Positions 30,895-40,444 are shown, counted from the stretch's first letter. The stretch is DNA of 64,000 nt from Bacteroidetes bacterium UBA1941 (GCA_002336805.1 DDEZ01000012.1:631594-695593); one strand, 5' to 3'. Program-made: numbers and translations. Notes: generated from the letters alone by a model not told the origin.

Positions 30895-33891
30895 TTAGTG
30901 CCGTACTGTTACCTTGCTGATGGCGGTGCCTGCAGCAGTGGCCACCTGTACCGTGTAGATGCCACTGCTCAAGCCTGACACATCCAGTATCTGCGAGTCT
31001 CTGTCAGCTGCTGGCGCATCCAGCACCAGGCTACCTATAGCATCATAGACCCTCGTCCGGATGAGCGGTACGGTAGATGACACCTGCAGATAGTCAGACA
31101 CAGGGTTAGGGTAGATGGAGACCTGGCGGGTGCCTGAGATATCCGGTAGCCCGGTAGATAGCGTCATGATGATATTAGAGTCTGTACAGGTATTGACATC
31201 TATAGTATCGCCTTTCATATCCACTGCAGTGATCTCAGATATATAGTCATGGTTTACATAGCTCCTCACGCCATTGATATTATCAGTGGTGATCGTACCG
31301 CGAAACCTGGCTATCGCCCCCCATCCGCTGCGGTCCAGGTGATCTATGCCGGTGATGGCAGTCCTGATCATACCCGGTGCAGGGAATGTTTTCTTGATAC
31401 TGATGCTATTGGTATAGTTGCCCAGCCATGAGTTTATAAACTCAAAAGAGACGCTGGCCGGATCATATACCAGCGGGTCATAATTATAAGTAAACGAGAT
31501 GCCATAGATATTGGCAAACTGCTCACTGGCACTGCCCAGTATGACGGCAGCAGTCAGGCTCTGCCCGTCATACACAGTATCTCTCGAAAACTGCAGGAAC
31601 ATACCCGGCACTCCCGCCCGGGCGCCATCGGCCCCGTCTGTCTTGGGGTGCGTCAGGCCAAAATTGGTCACTATAGCCAGCGTATCATCTGCATTGATAG
31701 TACCGTCTCCGTTGCAGTCTGCATGGTCATAGTTGACCGTAGGCGCATAGATACTAAAGTACTGGCTCCATGGTGCCACGGTATCTCCCTGCCAGACTAT
31801 ACCCTGCACCGTCCGTGCAGGGCCGGTAGCCCCATAGGCCAGCCCTATGGTCAGCAGGTCGCTATTGGTCGCTATGCGGTTGGCATCGGCGTCTCCCGGC
31901 CAGACAGTATCCGGACCGCAGTCTATCACAGCTATCCTGATGTGTGCGCTCACAGATGAGTCATTGCCACATGGTGTAGTGGTGCGCACTACTACCCATA
32001 CGCTATCATTATCCTGCAGCGCAGAGGTAGACCATAATGCTGACGTAGCTCCTGCCACGGCAGTATCATTATGATACCAGGTATAGGTGAGTACAGAGCT
32101 CGTACCACCCGTCGTAGCCCGGAATGTATCGATAAAGGTACTACCGGCGCAGTAGGTCCACGCTGCCGCAGTCACCGTGACTGCAGGCGCCAGGCTACCT
32201 ATGGTGATATGTATCTTGCTGCTGACTGCGGAGTCAGGTGTGGCACATGGCGCACTGCTATGCACTACTACCCATACACTGTCGTTATTGGCCAGTGCCG
32301 AGGTGCGCCATACAGCCGCAGTAGCTCCGGGCACGGCCACACCATTCTTATACCATCGGTATGTCAGGCCACTGCCTGTAGCCGTAGCCGTGAACGTGTC
32401 TATAAAGATACCTCCTGTGCAATGAGATGACGCTGTAGCGCTGATAGCCACTGTAGGCGGCGAGCCGGACAGTATACTGATGTGTACCGGCGTGCTCACA
32501 GCACTGTCCGGTGCGGCACAGGCCAGGCTGCTATGTACCACCACCCACACACTATCCTGATCGCTGAGAGCAGATGTAGCCCAGGTAGACGAGGTAGCGC
32601 CTGATACTGCGGTGCCATTTTTGTACCACTGATAGGCAGGTGTCGTGCCACCGCCTGTCACACCCGTGCGAAATGTATCTACAAACATGCTGCCTGTGCA
32701 GTATTGCAGTGCGCTGGCAGATACTATAGCCACGGGCACTACTGCAGAGTCTATAGTGATATGCAGCACATTGCTCACTACCGAGTCGGGTGAGGCGCAT
32801 GGAGCGCTGCTATGCACCACGGCCCATATGCTATCATTATTGCTCAGCGCAGAGGTAGCCCATGAGGAGGCGGTAGCTCCGGACACCTGCGTGCCATTGC
32901 GGTACCATTGGTATGTGAGTACCGTACTACTGCCATTGGCAGAGGCCCAGAAGGTATCGGCAAAGGCTGAGCCTGAGCAGTAGGCCAGGCTGGCTGCACT
33001 GATCACTACAGGGCTGAGCACTGCGGACTGTATACTGATATGTATCTTACTGCTGGTATCTGCGGCGGGTACTGCACATGGAGCACTGCTGCGCACTATG
33101 ACCCAGACGCTATCGTTATCACTCAGCGTAGAGGTGCGCCACACGGGCGTCGTGACACCTGTGGCAACGCCATTCCTGTACCACATATAGCTGAGCCCTG
33201 CACCCGTAGCAGTAGCTGTGAAAGTATCTATGAATGAGGACCCGGCGCAGAAAGACGTGCCGGAAGCTGACACCGCGACGGATGGCGCCCCTGTAGTGAC
33301 CACGCTGATATGTATCACATTGCTCACAGCAGAGTCACGTGCAGCACATGGAGACGATGTATACCCTACTACCCAGAGGCTATCCTGATCACTGAGTGCT
33401 GCTGTAGTGTATGTCGCAGCCGTGGCTCCTGCTACCGGTGCATTGTTGTGATACCACTGATAGGTCAGCACTGCACTGGTACCTCCCGCAGCCCAGAAAG
33501 TATCCACTACTCCACCTCCGCTACAGAGCGTGGTGGTCCAGGCCGAGGCAGTGACCACCGGTGTGAAAGGGGTACCCGAGCTACCTATCACTACTGTGAT
33601 AGAATCTATACAGCCTCCGGCCTCCTGTACGTAGATGACATCCGTACCAGCCGCCAGCCCGGAAAATAGAGAGTCCGTCTGCCACGTACCTGACACACCC
33701 AGCCTGTAGAGGTATGGTGCGGCGGCATTACTCGCATGGATGGTCACCGTACCGCTGTGCAGGCTACCGCACGCTGGTGTCACAGTATCTGTGAGGATAG
33801 TAGAGCACTGAGCGTGGGCCACCATACAGATACCGACCAGGCTCATCAGCATCAGGTATTTCATTATGCCCTTTTTCAGGTGTATCATCAT
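30895..33891 (-). CDS. Secreted Ig-like repeat, dockerin and T9SS sorting-domain protein
   Basis: The 998-residue protein has a signal peptide (to about 28; an inner ATG at 33864 is an alternative start) and a SprB-like module (about 29-105). Six tandem Ig/PKD-like repeats of about 90 residues follow (about 107-653), each with C-x-G-x-x-F-x-DTF, LTYxWYxNG, xTSALxxxDSVWVVV and SSAPC. Then come a dockerin pair (about 655-730: DADANRIATNSDLL, DCNGDGTINADDTL), a cohesin-like domain and a type A sorting domain (SIYPNPVSDYLQV). It is likely surface-displayed through T9SS. From the dockerin onward it is homologous to the leucine-rich repeat protein at 27321-29207. Confidence 0.87.
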   Translation of the reverse strand: MMIHLKKGIMKYLMLMSLVGICMVAHAQCSTILTDTVTPACGSLHSGTVTIHASNAAAPYLYRLGVSGTWQTDSLFSGLAAGTDVIYVQEAGGCIDSITVVIGSSGTPFTPVVTASAWTTTLCSGGGVVDTFWAAGGTSAVLTYQWYHNNAPVAGATAATYTTAALSDQDSLWVVGYTSSPCAARDSAVSNVIHISVVTTGAPSVAVSASGTSFCAGSSFIDTFTATATGAGLSYMWYRNGVATGVTTPVWRTSTLSDNDSVWVIVRSSAPCAVPAADTSSKIHISIQSAVLSPVVISAASLAYCSGSAFADTFWASANGSSTVLTYQWYRNGTQVSGATASSWATSALSNNDSIWAVVHSSAPCASPDSVVSNVLHITIDSAVVPVAIVSASALQYCTGSMFVDTFRTGVTGGGTTPAYQWYKNGTAVSGATSSTWATSALSDQDSVWVVVHSSLACAAPDSAVSTPVHISILSGSPPTVAISATASSHCTGGIFIDTFTATATGSGLTYRWYKNGVAVPGATAAVWRTSALANNDSVWVVVHSSAPCATPDSAVSSKIHITIGSLAPAVTVTAAAWTYCAGSTFIDTFRATTGGTSSVLTYTWYHNDTAVAGATSALWSTSALQDNDSVWVVVRTTTPCGNDSSVSAHIRIAVIDCGPDTVWPGDADANRIATNSDLLTIGLAYGATGPARTVQGIVWQGDTVAPWSQYFSIYAPTVNYDHADCNGDGTINADDTLAIVTNFGLTHPKTDGADGARAGVPGMFLQFSRDTVYDGQSLTAAVILGSASEQFANIYGISFTYNYDPLVYDPASVSFEFINSWLGNYTNSISIKKTFPAPGMIRTAITGIDHLDRSGWGAIARFRGTITTDNINGVRSYVNHDYISEITAVDMKGDTIDVNTCTDSNIIMTLSTGLPDISGTRQVSIYPNPVSDYLQVSSTVPLIRTRVYDAIGSLVLDAPAADRDSQILDVSGLSSGIYTVQVATAAGTAISKVTVRH
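31941..33573 (-). repeat. Six coding tandem repeats of about 270 bp (Ig-like domains)
   Basis: The repeats lie inside the 998-residue protein and encode about 90 residues each. The aromatic core (QWYRNG, YKNG), the Cys pair and the DSVWVVV strand are conserved; the turns vary. They are imperfect at the DNA level, which argues for an old expansion rather than recent slippage. Confidence 0.85.
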
Positions 33892-34071
33892 TCCCTTTGG
33901 TTTTAGTCAGTCCATAAACGAGCTACTCTGGCTCGTTACAAAAAGATGATATCCATGCCGGATAGAAAAGCACATTTACAGGCCATTATACGGAGCACTT
34001 TAATGATAGAAACTTTCTCTTAAGCCATTAAAAGACAATTTTATTACTAAATTTATACGGATCACTTTTAC

Positions 34072-35496
34072 ATGACAGATAGTAAGCTACATATTCTTTT
34101 GTCACGCTTGTCTGCCTACGAGCTAAACCGCTTCGGGACATTCCTGGCCTCTCCCTACCACAATCAGGACCAGAAGCTGATCTCCCTCTTTGATGCCCTG
34201 CGGCCACACTACAGGTCAAACAATACTGCTGACCCAGATAAGTACAAAATATGGAAAAAGGTCCAGCCCGGACGGCAGTTTACCAATCTATATTTCGCCC
34301 GCCTGCTGTCTGACCTGCTCAAGAAGCTGGAGACCTACCTGACCATCGAGCGCCTGAAAAAGCAGCAGCACGACAATAGCTACCACCTGCTGGATCTGTA
34401 TACCAGCATGAAGCTGGACAAGCATTTCACAGAGCCATACCTCCATGCCCGCAGGCAGCTGGAGAGCCAGCCGCTTCGTGATCATGACTACTACCTGCAT
34501 ACCTTCCGCCTGGATGAGCAGCTGTATACCTTTATGGAAAACAAAGGGCAGCGCAGTACCGAGAAGCACCTCACAGAGGCCATGCATAGCCTCGACAGCT
34601 TCTACCTGGTCAATAAGCTCCGGTACTGTGCCTCTATTCTGCACTACAGGCACTTCCTCAGTATGCAGGAGGATACAGCCCTGCTCACGGAGATCATGAG
34701 CTACCTGGAGCGGCAGCCACCTGCATCAGTGCCGGTAGCAGATGCCTACTACCGCGCCATACTCACGCTGGTAGCACCGGAGCAGGAGGCACACTATACA
34801 GCGCTGAAGCAGTTGTTCTTTCAGCACCTGCCGCTCATGGCAGAGTATACGCGGAGGGAGCTATTCGTATTTGCCCTAAACTACTGTATACGCCGGATCA
34901 ATAAAGGCGATACCAGCTACCTCTCAGAGATACTCACACTGTACCAGTATGCACTGGATCACGAGCTGCTGTACCAGGATGGTATCCTGTCTCCGTGGGA
35001 CTACAAGAATATAGTGACCATAGCCCTGAGGGGCAAAGATCACGGATGGGCACGCACCTTCATAGAAACCTACAAGAAGAAGCTACCTAAGGATGAGCAG
35101 GTCAATGCATACACGTTTAATATGGCCCGCTACTTCTTTGCCGTGAGGCAGTACGACCAGGTGCTGAAACTGCTGCAGGATGTGGAGTATAATGATGTCT
35201 TCTATCAGCTAGACTCCAAGACCACTCTGATGAAGACCTACTATGAGCTGGATGCCTATCCATCGCTGCTATCCCTGCGTGAAAGTTTCCGTATGCTACT
35301 GGACCGCAAGAAGCTCATATCGGAGCAGAACAAGGTGAACTATGGCAACTTCTCACGACTCATACTAAAGCTGTACCGCGTAGATGTAAAAAACAAAGCC
35401 AGGCTCACTGCATTGCGCAAGGAAATAGAAACCACCAGCAACACAGCCGACCGCACCTGGATACAGGAGAAGCTCAACGAACTAGACCCAAAGTAG
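34072..35496 (+). CDS. Helical repeat protein of unknown function (paralog 2)
   Basis: The 474-residue paralog of the protein at 29405-30823 is soluble and all-helical by inspection. It starts TDSKLHILLSRLSAYELNRF and ends IETTSNTADRTWIQEKLNEL. Like paralog 1 it stands divergently beside a T9SS dockerin protein, so the two-gene unit seems to have been duplicated together. No domain family is recognised and there are no catalytic motifs. It is followed by a very strong terminator hairpin. Confidence 0.82.
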   Translation: MTDSKLHILLSRLSAYELNRFGTFLASPYHNQDQKLISLFDALRPHYRSNNTADPDKYKIWKKVQPGRQFTNLYFARLLSDLLKKLETYLTIERLKKQQHDNSYHLLDLYTSMKLDKHFTEPYLHARRQLESQPLRDHDYYLHTFRLDEQLYTFMENKGQRSTEKHLTEAMHSLDSFYLVNKLRYCASILHYRHFLSMQEDTALLTEIMSYLERQPPASVPVADAYYRAILTLVAPEQEAHYTALKQLFFQHLPLMAEYTRRELFVFALNYCIRRINKGDTSYLSEILTLYQYALDHELLYQDGILSPWDYKNIVTIALRGKDHGWARTFIETYKKKLPKDEQVNAYTFNMARYFFAVRQYDQVLKLLQDVEYNDVFYQLDSKTTLMKTYYELDAYPSLLSLRESFRMLLDRKKLISEQNKVNYGNFSRLILKLYRVDVKNKARLTALRKEIETTSNTADRTWIQEKLNELDPK

Positions 35497-35502
35497 TATT
35501 GC

Positions 35503-35553
35503 TAAAGTATAGCAAAGCCACCTGCATCGTGCGGGTGGCTTTGCTATACTTTA
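35503..35553. terminator. Strong bidirectional terminator
   Basis: A perfect 20-bp inverted repeat (arms 35503-35522 and 35534-35553) has an 11-nt loop. It lies between the convergent helical-protein and OmpA/TSP3 genes. Confidence 0.85.
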
Positions 35554-35565
35554 AGAGTGTGCAGC

Positions 35566-37953
35566 CTATTTGAAAGTGATGGTCATCTCTACGCGGCGGT
35601 TCTTCTGGCGTCCTGCGGCAGTACTATTGTCTGCTATAGGGCGGGTGAGTCCGTAGCCTGCGGTCTCCAGCTTAGAGGCATCTACGTTCTTGCTCACGAG
35701 ATACTTCTTCACTGCTTCTGCACGCTTGCGCGAGAGCTCCATATTCATCTCAGCCTTGCCTACATTATCAGTATGGCCTTCTATCTTGAGACCGTAGTTT
35801 GGTTTATCTATCAGGAGCTTGGCCAGGCCATTCAGAGAGACGAAGGACTTGGCACGTATCACATCCTTGCCAGTTTCAAACTCGAGATTGTCAAAGGCGT
35901 ACTTCACAGTCTCCAGTTCCTTCTTGCTCAGTGCCGGGCAGCCCTTATTTTCAGCCACACCAAATACGGCAGGGCATGCATCATCTTTATCCAGTACACC
36001 ATCGCCATCTGTATCAGGCCATGGACATCCCTTGTTCTCTATTGGTCCCTTCACTCGAGGGCAGCCATCTTCATTGTCATAGAGGCCGTCACCATCCGTG
36101 TCAGGACATCCCTTGTGAGCCTTGTCTCCCGGTACATCAGGACACGCATCATTCTTATCTGCTACGCCATCCATATCGCGGTCAGGGCAGCCATTCAGCT
36201 CCTTGGTGCCTTTCTCTGTAGGGCACTCGTCATATTTGTCCCATATACCATCGCCATCAGTGTCAGGGCAGCCGCTCAGCTCTACAGGGCCAGCCACATC
36301 CGGGCATGAGTCATTCATATCATAGACACCATCCTTGTCACGGTCAGGGCAGCCCTGTGTCTCACGTGGACCAGGTATAGACGGACATTTGTCCTCGCTG
36401 TCTACTATGCTATCGCCATCCATGTCAGGGCAGCCTTGTGTAGCACAGGTACCCTTTTCTTTCTTGCACTTATCCTTCTTATTGGATACACCGTCTTTAT
36501 CACGGTCCCTCTGCTTCAGGTTTGGTATCGTGATCTTCAGGCCGGCCTGGACATTCATAGCATAGGCTGCTTTGCCGGCAAATACTGTGATCAGATTAGA
36601 TGATGACACAAAGAGCGGACCTGCGCGGAGACCTACGCCGGCGCCAAAGTTGCCATAGTCATTGTAGCTCATCGGGATGTAGACACCGATCCACTTCCAG
36701 TCGTAGCGTGGTGTCAGCATGATGGAGTTTGGATAGTGTACCTGATTGCCATCTTTGGCAAATACGGGAGAGACGGTACCGTTGAGGTTCAGGCCGAGAC
36801 CCTTGTATATCTCCCAGTCCAGGAAGAGGTTGAAGCGCGTAGGCAGCCAGATCTTAAAGTCGCCTTTGCTGTCGGCCTTGAAATTGCCCGGCATGCTGTG
36901 AAACACGCTATCGAATGTGCGTACATCTGTGATGCCAGAGTTGGCTATATCGTAGCCTTGTATATCTGCATAATAGTTCCGCACATTATCAGGCTTTGCA
37001 AATCTGACACGACCTATATCTATCACGGAGAAGCCGACTGCCAGTTTGTATTTGTTCTTGCCGTTTTCCCACCACTTCTTGCAGTCCATCTCATACTGGT
37101 ACTTCTCTTTGTCCGGACGCCACTCATAGATGAGGCCGAGATCAGCCGCGAAAGATGGCCGGCTGAGGCTATTCATGATGTTATTGTAATTTATCTGACT
37201 GCTCGACACGATATCACTGTGGCCGTAGCTGATGTCAGACTTATTGATATCTATCGTATCATAGTTGCGGATACGGTAGTCTATGTTTTTTGAGGCGACG
37301 TATCCGCCTGCTATGCCTACTATGAATTTGCCAGTGACGCCGGCCTTGAGCATGTGTGGGCCTTTGTCCAGCACTACGCGGGAGTAGGTCACGCCAAAGT
37401 CCGCCCATGCCAGGGCACGTGTAGCAAAGTTCTTGTTGTTGAGGTTTTGATAGTTGAACCCTGTGATAGAGTCTGCCTTGGTACCGAGGCCGAAATAGGC
37501 ACTACGTGCAAAGCGCTCGCTGACACCATCTACATTCACGATGCTATTCATATTGTATGACACACCGATGGCGTTCTTATTATTGTGGTTCTTGCCAAAG
37601 GAGAACATGAACGACAATGGCCCCTGCACCTGCATACCTACAAAGGCGCGCTTGGCATTGCCATTGAGGCGTTCACGCAGGTAGTTGTCCTGAAAGTTTG
37701 GATCATTGAAGTAGTCACGATGAGTGATGGTCTTGGGGTCCAGACCTATGTAGTTATTCTCTACACCAAAGCCTGCAGAGATCAGATTGATATCTACGAG
37801 GAAACGGTTGTCTGCTATGGCAGGGTTGTAGCTGATGTTTGACACACCGCCAAACTGGCTGGCTTTTAGCACCTCATTGACCTGCGCGCGGAGGCCGAGC
37901 GAGAGGAGCAAAAGAATAACGAACGATAACCTGGGGAAGTAGTTTTTTATCAT
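35566..37953 (-). CDS. Outer-membrane barrel protein with TSP3 repeats and OmpA domain
   Basis: The 795-residue protein starts with a signal peptide (MIKNYFPRLSFVILLLLSLGLRAQ). A barrel-like part of about 440 residues follows (VNEVLKASQFGGVSNISYNPAIADNRF, as in Bacteroidota DUF5723/PorP-like porins). Then come seven calcium-binding thrombospondin type 3 repeats (DRDKDGVYDMNDSCPD and similar) and an OmpA peptidoglycan-binding domain (LKIEGHTDNVGKAEMNMELS, SRKRAEAVKKYL). It should link the outer membrane to the cell wall; a T9SS-accessory or structural role is likely. An upstream in-frame start at 38007 is rejected because the signal peptide begins at 37953. Confidence 0.88.
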   Translation of the reverse strand: MIKNYFPRLSFVILLLLSLGLRAQVNEVLKASQFGGVSNISYNPAIADNRFLVDINLISAGFGVENNYIGLDPKTITHRDYFNDPNFQDNYLRERLNGNAKRAFVGMQVQGPLSFMFSFGKNHNNKNAIGVSYNMNSIVNVDGVSERFARSAYFGLGTKADSITGFNYQNLNNKNFATRALAWADFGVTYSRVVLDKGPHMLKAGVTGKFIVGIAGGYVASKNIDYRIRNYDTIDINKSDISYGHSDIVSSSQINYNNIMNSLSRPSFAADLGLIYEWRPDKEKYQYEMDCKKWWENGKNKYKLAVGFSVIDIGRVRFAKPDNVRNYYADIQGYDIANSGITDVRTFDSVFHSMPGNFKADSKGDFKIWLPTRFNLFLDWEIYKGLGLNLNGTVSPVFAKDGNQVHYPNSIMLTPRYDWKWIGVYIPMSYNDYGNFGAGVGLRAGPLFVSSSNLITVFAGKAAYAMNVQAGLKITIPNLKQRDRDKDGVSNKKDKCKKEKGTCATQGCPDMDGDSIVDSEDKCPSIPGPRETQGCPDRDKDGVYDMNDSCPDVAGPVELSGCPDTDGDGIWDKYDECPTEKGTKELNGCPDRDMDGVADKNDACPDVPGDKAHKGCPDTDGDGLYDNEDGCPRVKGPIENKGCPWPDTDGDGVLDKDDACPAVFGVAENKGCPALSKKELETVKYAFDNLEFETGKDVIRAKSFVSLNGLAKLLIDKPNYGLKIEGHTDNVGKAEMNMELSRKRAEAVKKYLVSKNVDASKLETAGYGLTRPIADNSTAAGRQKNRRVEMTITFK

Positions 37954-38089
37954 GCGGTTTAGGTTGATGGATAATGAGATGGCTAAGCAAATCCAATGCC
38001 AAAGCACCTGTCAGAATGCGTGGCCTTAGACACTTTAAAGGTACATATTATAAGTACCCAGAGAAATTTATTCTATCTGATATAGCTCA

Positions 38090-39331
38090 TCAAAAGAGAT
38101 GACTAAAGAGGCCATCCCTTAGCTTAGGCTCAAACCAGGTAGACTTGGGCGGCATCACATTGCCGGAGTCTGCTATGTCCATGAGCTGCTGCAGCGAGAC
38201 TGGGTATAGTGCAAAGGCCACGGCCATCTCTCCGCTATCTACTCGGCGCTCCAGCTGGCCCAGGCCCCGGATACCACCTACGAAGTCGATACGCTTATCC
38301 GTGCGCTGATCCTTGATACCGAAGAGCGGGTCGAGGACATTGTCTGAGAGAATGGATACATCGAGGATACCGATGGGGTCAGTAGTGTAGGTGCCTTCCT
38401 TTGCCGTGAGGCGGTACCACTGGTGGTCTATGTACATAGCGAAGTCGTGCAGCTGTGTGGGTTTAGCCTGATCAGCGGCGATCTCCATCACATCAAACTT
38501 GTCCGCCAGCTTAGCGATTAGTGTCTCTTTGGTCATACCATTGAGGTCGCGGATCACACGGTTGTAGTCCATGATGGCGAGCTCATCTGCGGGGAAGAGG
38601 ACAGAGAGGAAGTAGTTGTACTCCTCCTGGCCGGTGTGGGCAGGGTTTGCCTCGCGGAGTTGCTTGCCGACTTTGGCGGCAGAGGCAGTGCGGTGGTGGC
38701 CGTCGGCTATGTATGTGTATGGGATGTCCTTGGCAAAGAAGCCGGTGATGGCGGCTATGTCAGCAGGGCTGTCTATGACCCACACCTGATGGCGGATGCC
38801 ATCCTCAGAGGTGAAGTCATTGACAGCCTGGCCGGCTATGGTGCGGGCTATGATTTCCTTGACACCCGTATGCGCCGGGTATGTGAGGAAGATGGGACCG
38901 ACGTGAGCCTTTACGGCCTTCATGTGGTCTATGCGATCCTGCTCCTTCTCGGGGCGGGTGTACTCGTGCTTCTTGATCACATCGGCAAAGTAGTCCTCTA
39001 TAGAGCAGCAAGCCACGAGGCCTACCTGGCGGCGACCGGCCATGGTCTGGGCGTAGATGTAGAGGTAGTCTCCGGCATCCTGTACCAGCGTACCGTCTGC
39101 TATGAAGCCTCTGAAGGCTCGGGCAGCCTGGTCGTAGACCTGCTGGCTGTGGTCATCGGTGCCCTCGGACAGGTCTATCTCGGCACGGCTGACGTGCAGG
39201 AAGGAGTGGGCATGGCCAGCGGCCATCTGGCGGGCCTCGGTGGTGTTCATCACGTCATAGGGCAGGGTGGCTACCTGTGGGGCGAGGGCGGGGGCGGGGC
39301 GCAGGGCGCGGAAGGGTCTGATCGTGGCCAT
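38090..39331 (-). CDS. DUF1015 family protein
   Basis: The 413-residue cytosolic protein matches DUF1015 along its length: IRPFRALRP, LPYDVMNTTEAR, YIYAQTMAGRRQVGLVACCS, IKKHEYTRPEKEQDRIDHM, GPIFLTYP, and YIADGHHRTASAAKV. The ADGHHR motif resembles that of ParB/sulfiredoxin-fold nucleotide-handling proteins. In other Bacteroidota the gene often lies beside serine biosynthesis genes; none is here. Biochemical function is unknown. The region is notably G-rich on the plus strand. Confidence 0.9.
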   Translation of the reverse strand: MATIRPFRALRPAPALAPQVATLPYDVMNTTEARQMAAGHAHSFLHVSRAEIDLSEGTDDHSQQVYDQAARAFRGFIADGTLVQDAGDYLYIYAQTMAGRRQVGLVACCSIEDYFADVIKKHEYTRPEKEQDRIDHMKAVKAHVGPIFLTYPAHTGVKEIIARTIAGQAVNDFTSEDGIRHQVWVIDSPADIAAITGFFAKDIPYTYIADGHHRTASAAKVGKQLREANPAHTGQEEYNYFLSVLFPADELAIMDYNRVIRDLNGMTKETLIAKLADKFDVMEIAADQAKPTQLHDFAMYIDHQWYRLTAKEGTYTTDPIGILDVSILSDNVLDPLFGIKDQRTDKRIDFVGGIRGLGQLERRVDSGEMAVAFALYPVSLQQLMDIADSGNVMPPKSTWFEPKLRDGLFSHLF

Positions 39332-39379
39332 GTGGTCTGGTTTGATGGGGGCAAAGGTAGCAATGTCTCTGAGAGAGAC

Positions 39380-39680
39380 GGGGGACGGAGGGCGAAGGAC
39401 GAGGGTAACAGCCGTCTGGGGAGCAAGTTTTTCGACTAAGGAGTGAAGTAGTGGCGCGGGTTTGAGGGGGGCGCTGTGGGACGGAGGGCGTGAGGCGAGA
39501 GACGGGAGGAACAGCCGGGATGCCGTGGTAGTGACAAGTCGCGAACTGTCACTACAGGTGTCGCCAGGCCAAGTTTTCCGACTGAAGGAACAAGTGGTGG
39601 TGCGGGTTGGTAGGGACAGGTCGCGACCTGTCCCTACGGCTGGTGCAGGGCAAGTTTTTCGACTGATGGGAGGGGTAGAT
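39380..39680. repeat. Imperfect tandem intergenic repeat with two palindromes
   Basis: This lies in the 513-bp gap after DUF1015. Three related units share gaCGGAGGGCG..., then CAAGTTTTTCGACT (about 39424, 39573 and 39651) and often GTGGTGCGGGTTgg. Two 28-bp palindromes with GTAG...CTAC ends stand within: 39528-39555 (imperfect) and 39610-39637 (perfect, TCGCGA centre). No protein is supported. The rest of the gap (39680-39844) shows nothing clear. Confidence 0.7.
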
Positions 39681-39844
39681 GTGATTGGGGGTATGGTCGG
39701 ATGGATCCATGAATGGCTTTGAAGGTCAATGGATTAGATATGGGTGAACATAGCAACCCTAGCTAAGGCACTGATAGACACAATAAAATGAGACTAACGG
39801 GCACATGCCGTAGTGGTGGGGGACCGTAACTGGTGCCGAAAAAC

Positions 39845-40069
39845 TTAGTTGATCCTTGGCTCCTTGCTCACGAAGAGGAAGGTGAGGCCGATGGAGAGGA
39901 GCAGGAAGGTGATCACTGCGCTAGGACCGTAGCCTGTCTCAAAGAAAGAGAGGTGCTTGGCCGGGTCATTGTACTCGAGATAGGCTGAGCTATTCATGTA
40001 GAGCATAGTGACTACTGCCAGCATGATGAATCCGATGATCGTAAAAATACCGCCTATTACCTTTGACAT
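39845..40069 (-). CDS. Small two-helix membrane protein of unknown function
   Basis: The 74-residue protein starts MSKVIGGIFTIIGFIMLAVV and has a second hydrophobic segment (AVITFLLLSIGLTFLFVS) and a short basic tail. The start has a clean ATG. No family is recognised. It lies between two repeat clusters, alone on its strand. Confidence 0.6.
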   Translation of the reverse strand: MSKVIGGIFTIIGFIMLAVVTMLYMNSSAYLEYNDPAKHLSFFETGYGPSAVITFLLLSIGLTFLFVSKEPRIN

Positions 40070-40195
40070 GACTTTTTGATTTACTCTGCGAATCTAGGGG
40101 AAAAAGTGAAAAGGCAAAACGAGAAAATGCAAAAAACAGGGGGTGAGGTGCCAAATCGGTGTGAGTTTGCTCATTTTATGCTCTTTCTGGCGGGT

Positions 40196-40277
40196 TCAAG
40201 CGAAAACGCTTGAGAACTGACGGGGCCGTGGATTTCAAATCCACTACTAGTAAAGTTCGGGATTGCAAATCCCGAAC
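40196..40277. repeat. Cluster of three short palindromes
   Basis: Within the 375-bp gap 40070-40444 there are three consecutive inverted repeats: 40196-40213 (TCAAGCG, loop aaaa, CGCTTGA), 40228-40244 (GTGGATTT, C, AAATCCAC) and 40255-40277 (GTTCGGGATT, gca, AATCCCGAAC). The last two share a GGATT-TGCAAATCC type core. They resemble dispersed palindromic elements of Bacteroidota genomes. The remaining parts of the gap hold nothing I recognise. Confidence 0.65.
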
Positions 40278-40444
40278 AGCAGGGGTATATATTCTCCATA
40301 CTTATATAAACGGCACCCAAATTATGCGAAAGGTCATTGTTAGTCGCTAACGGAAATAATCTGCAAGTCTCGGAATTTACATTCTTTAGTAGCGGAAATT
40401 GCACGAAACAGAATTCCATAAATCTAAATACCCTCTATACAATT

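Noticed and set aside
31941..33573. Regularly spaced repeats considered as a CRISPR array
   Set aside because: The repeats are in-frame protein-coding units of about 270 bp with variable DNA sequence, and there are no short identical repeats with spacers.
38636..39439. 267-residue plus-strand open frame opposite DUF1015
   Set aside because: It is Gly/Val-rich with no family features. It arises from the codon bias of the well-supported DUF1015 gene on the other strand.
40171..40419. 82-residue minus-strand open frame over the three palindromes, also tested as a tRNA-like structure
   Set aside because: The protein has no features, and the stems cannot be arranged as a cloverleaf with an acceptor stem and T-loop.
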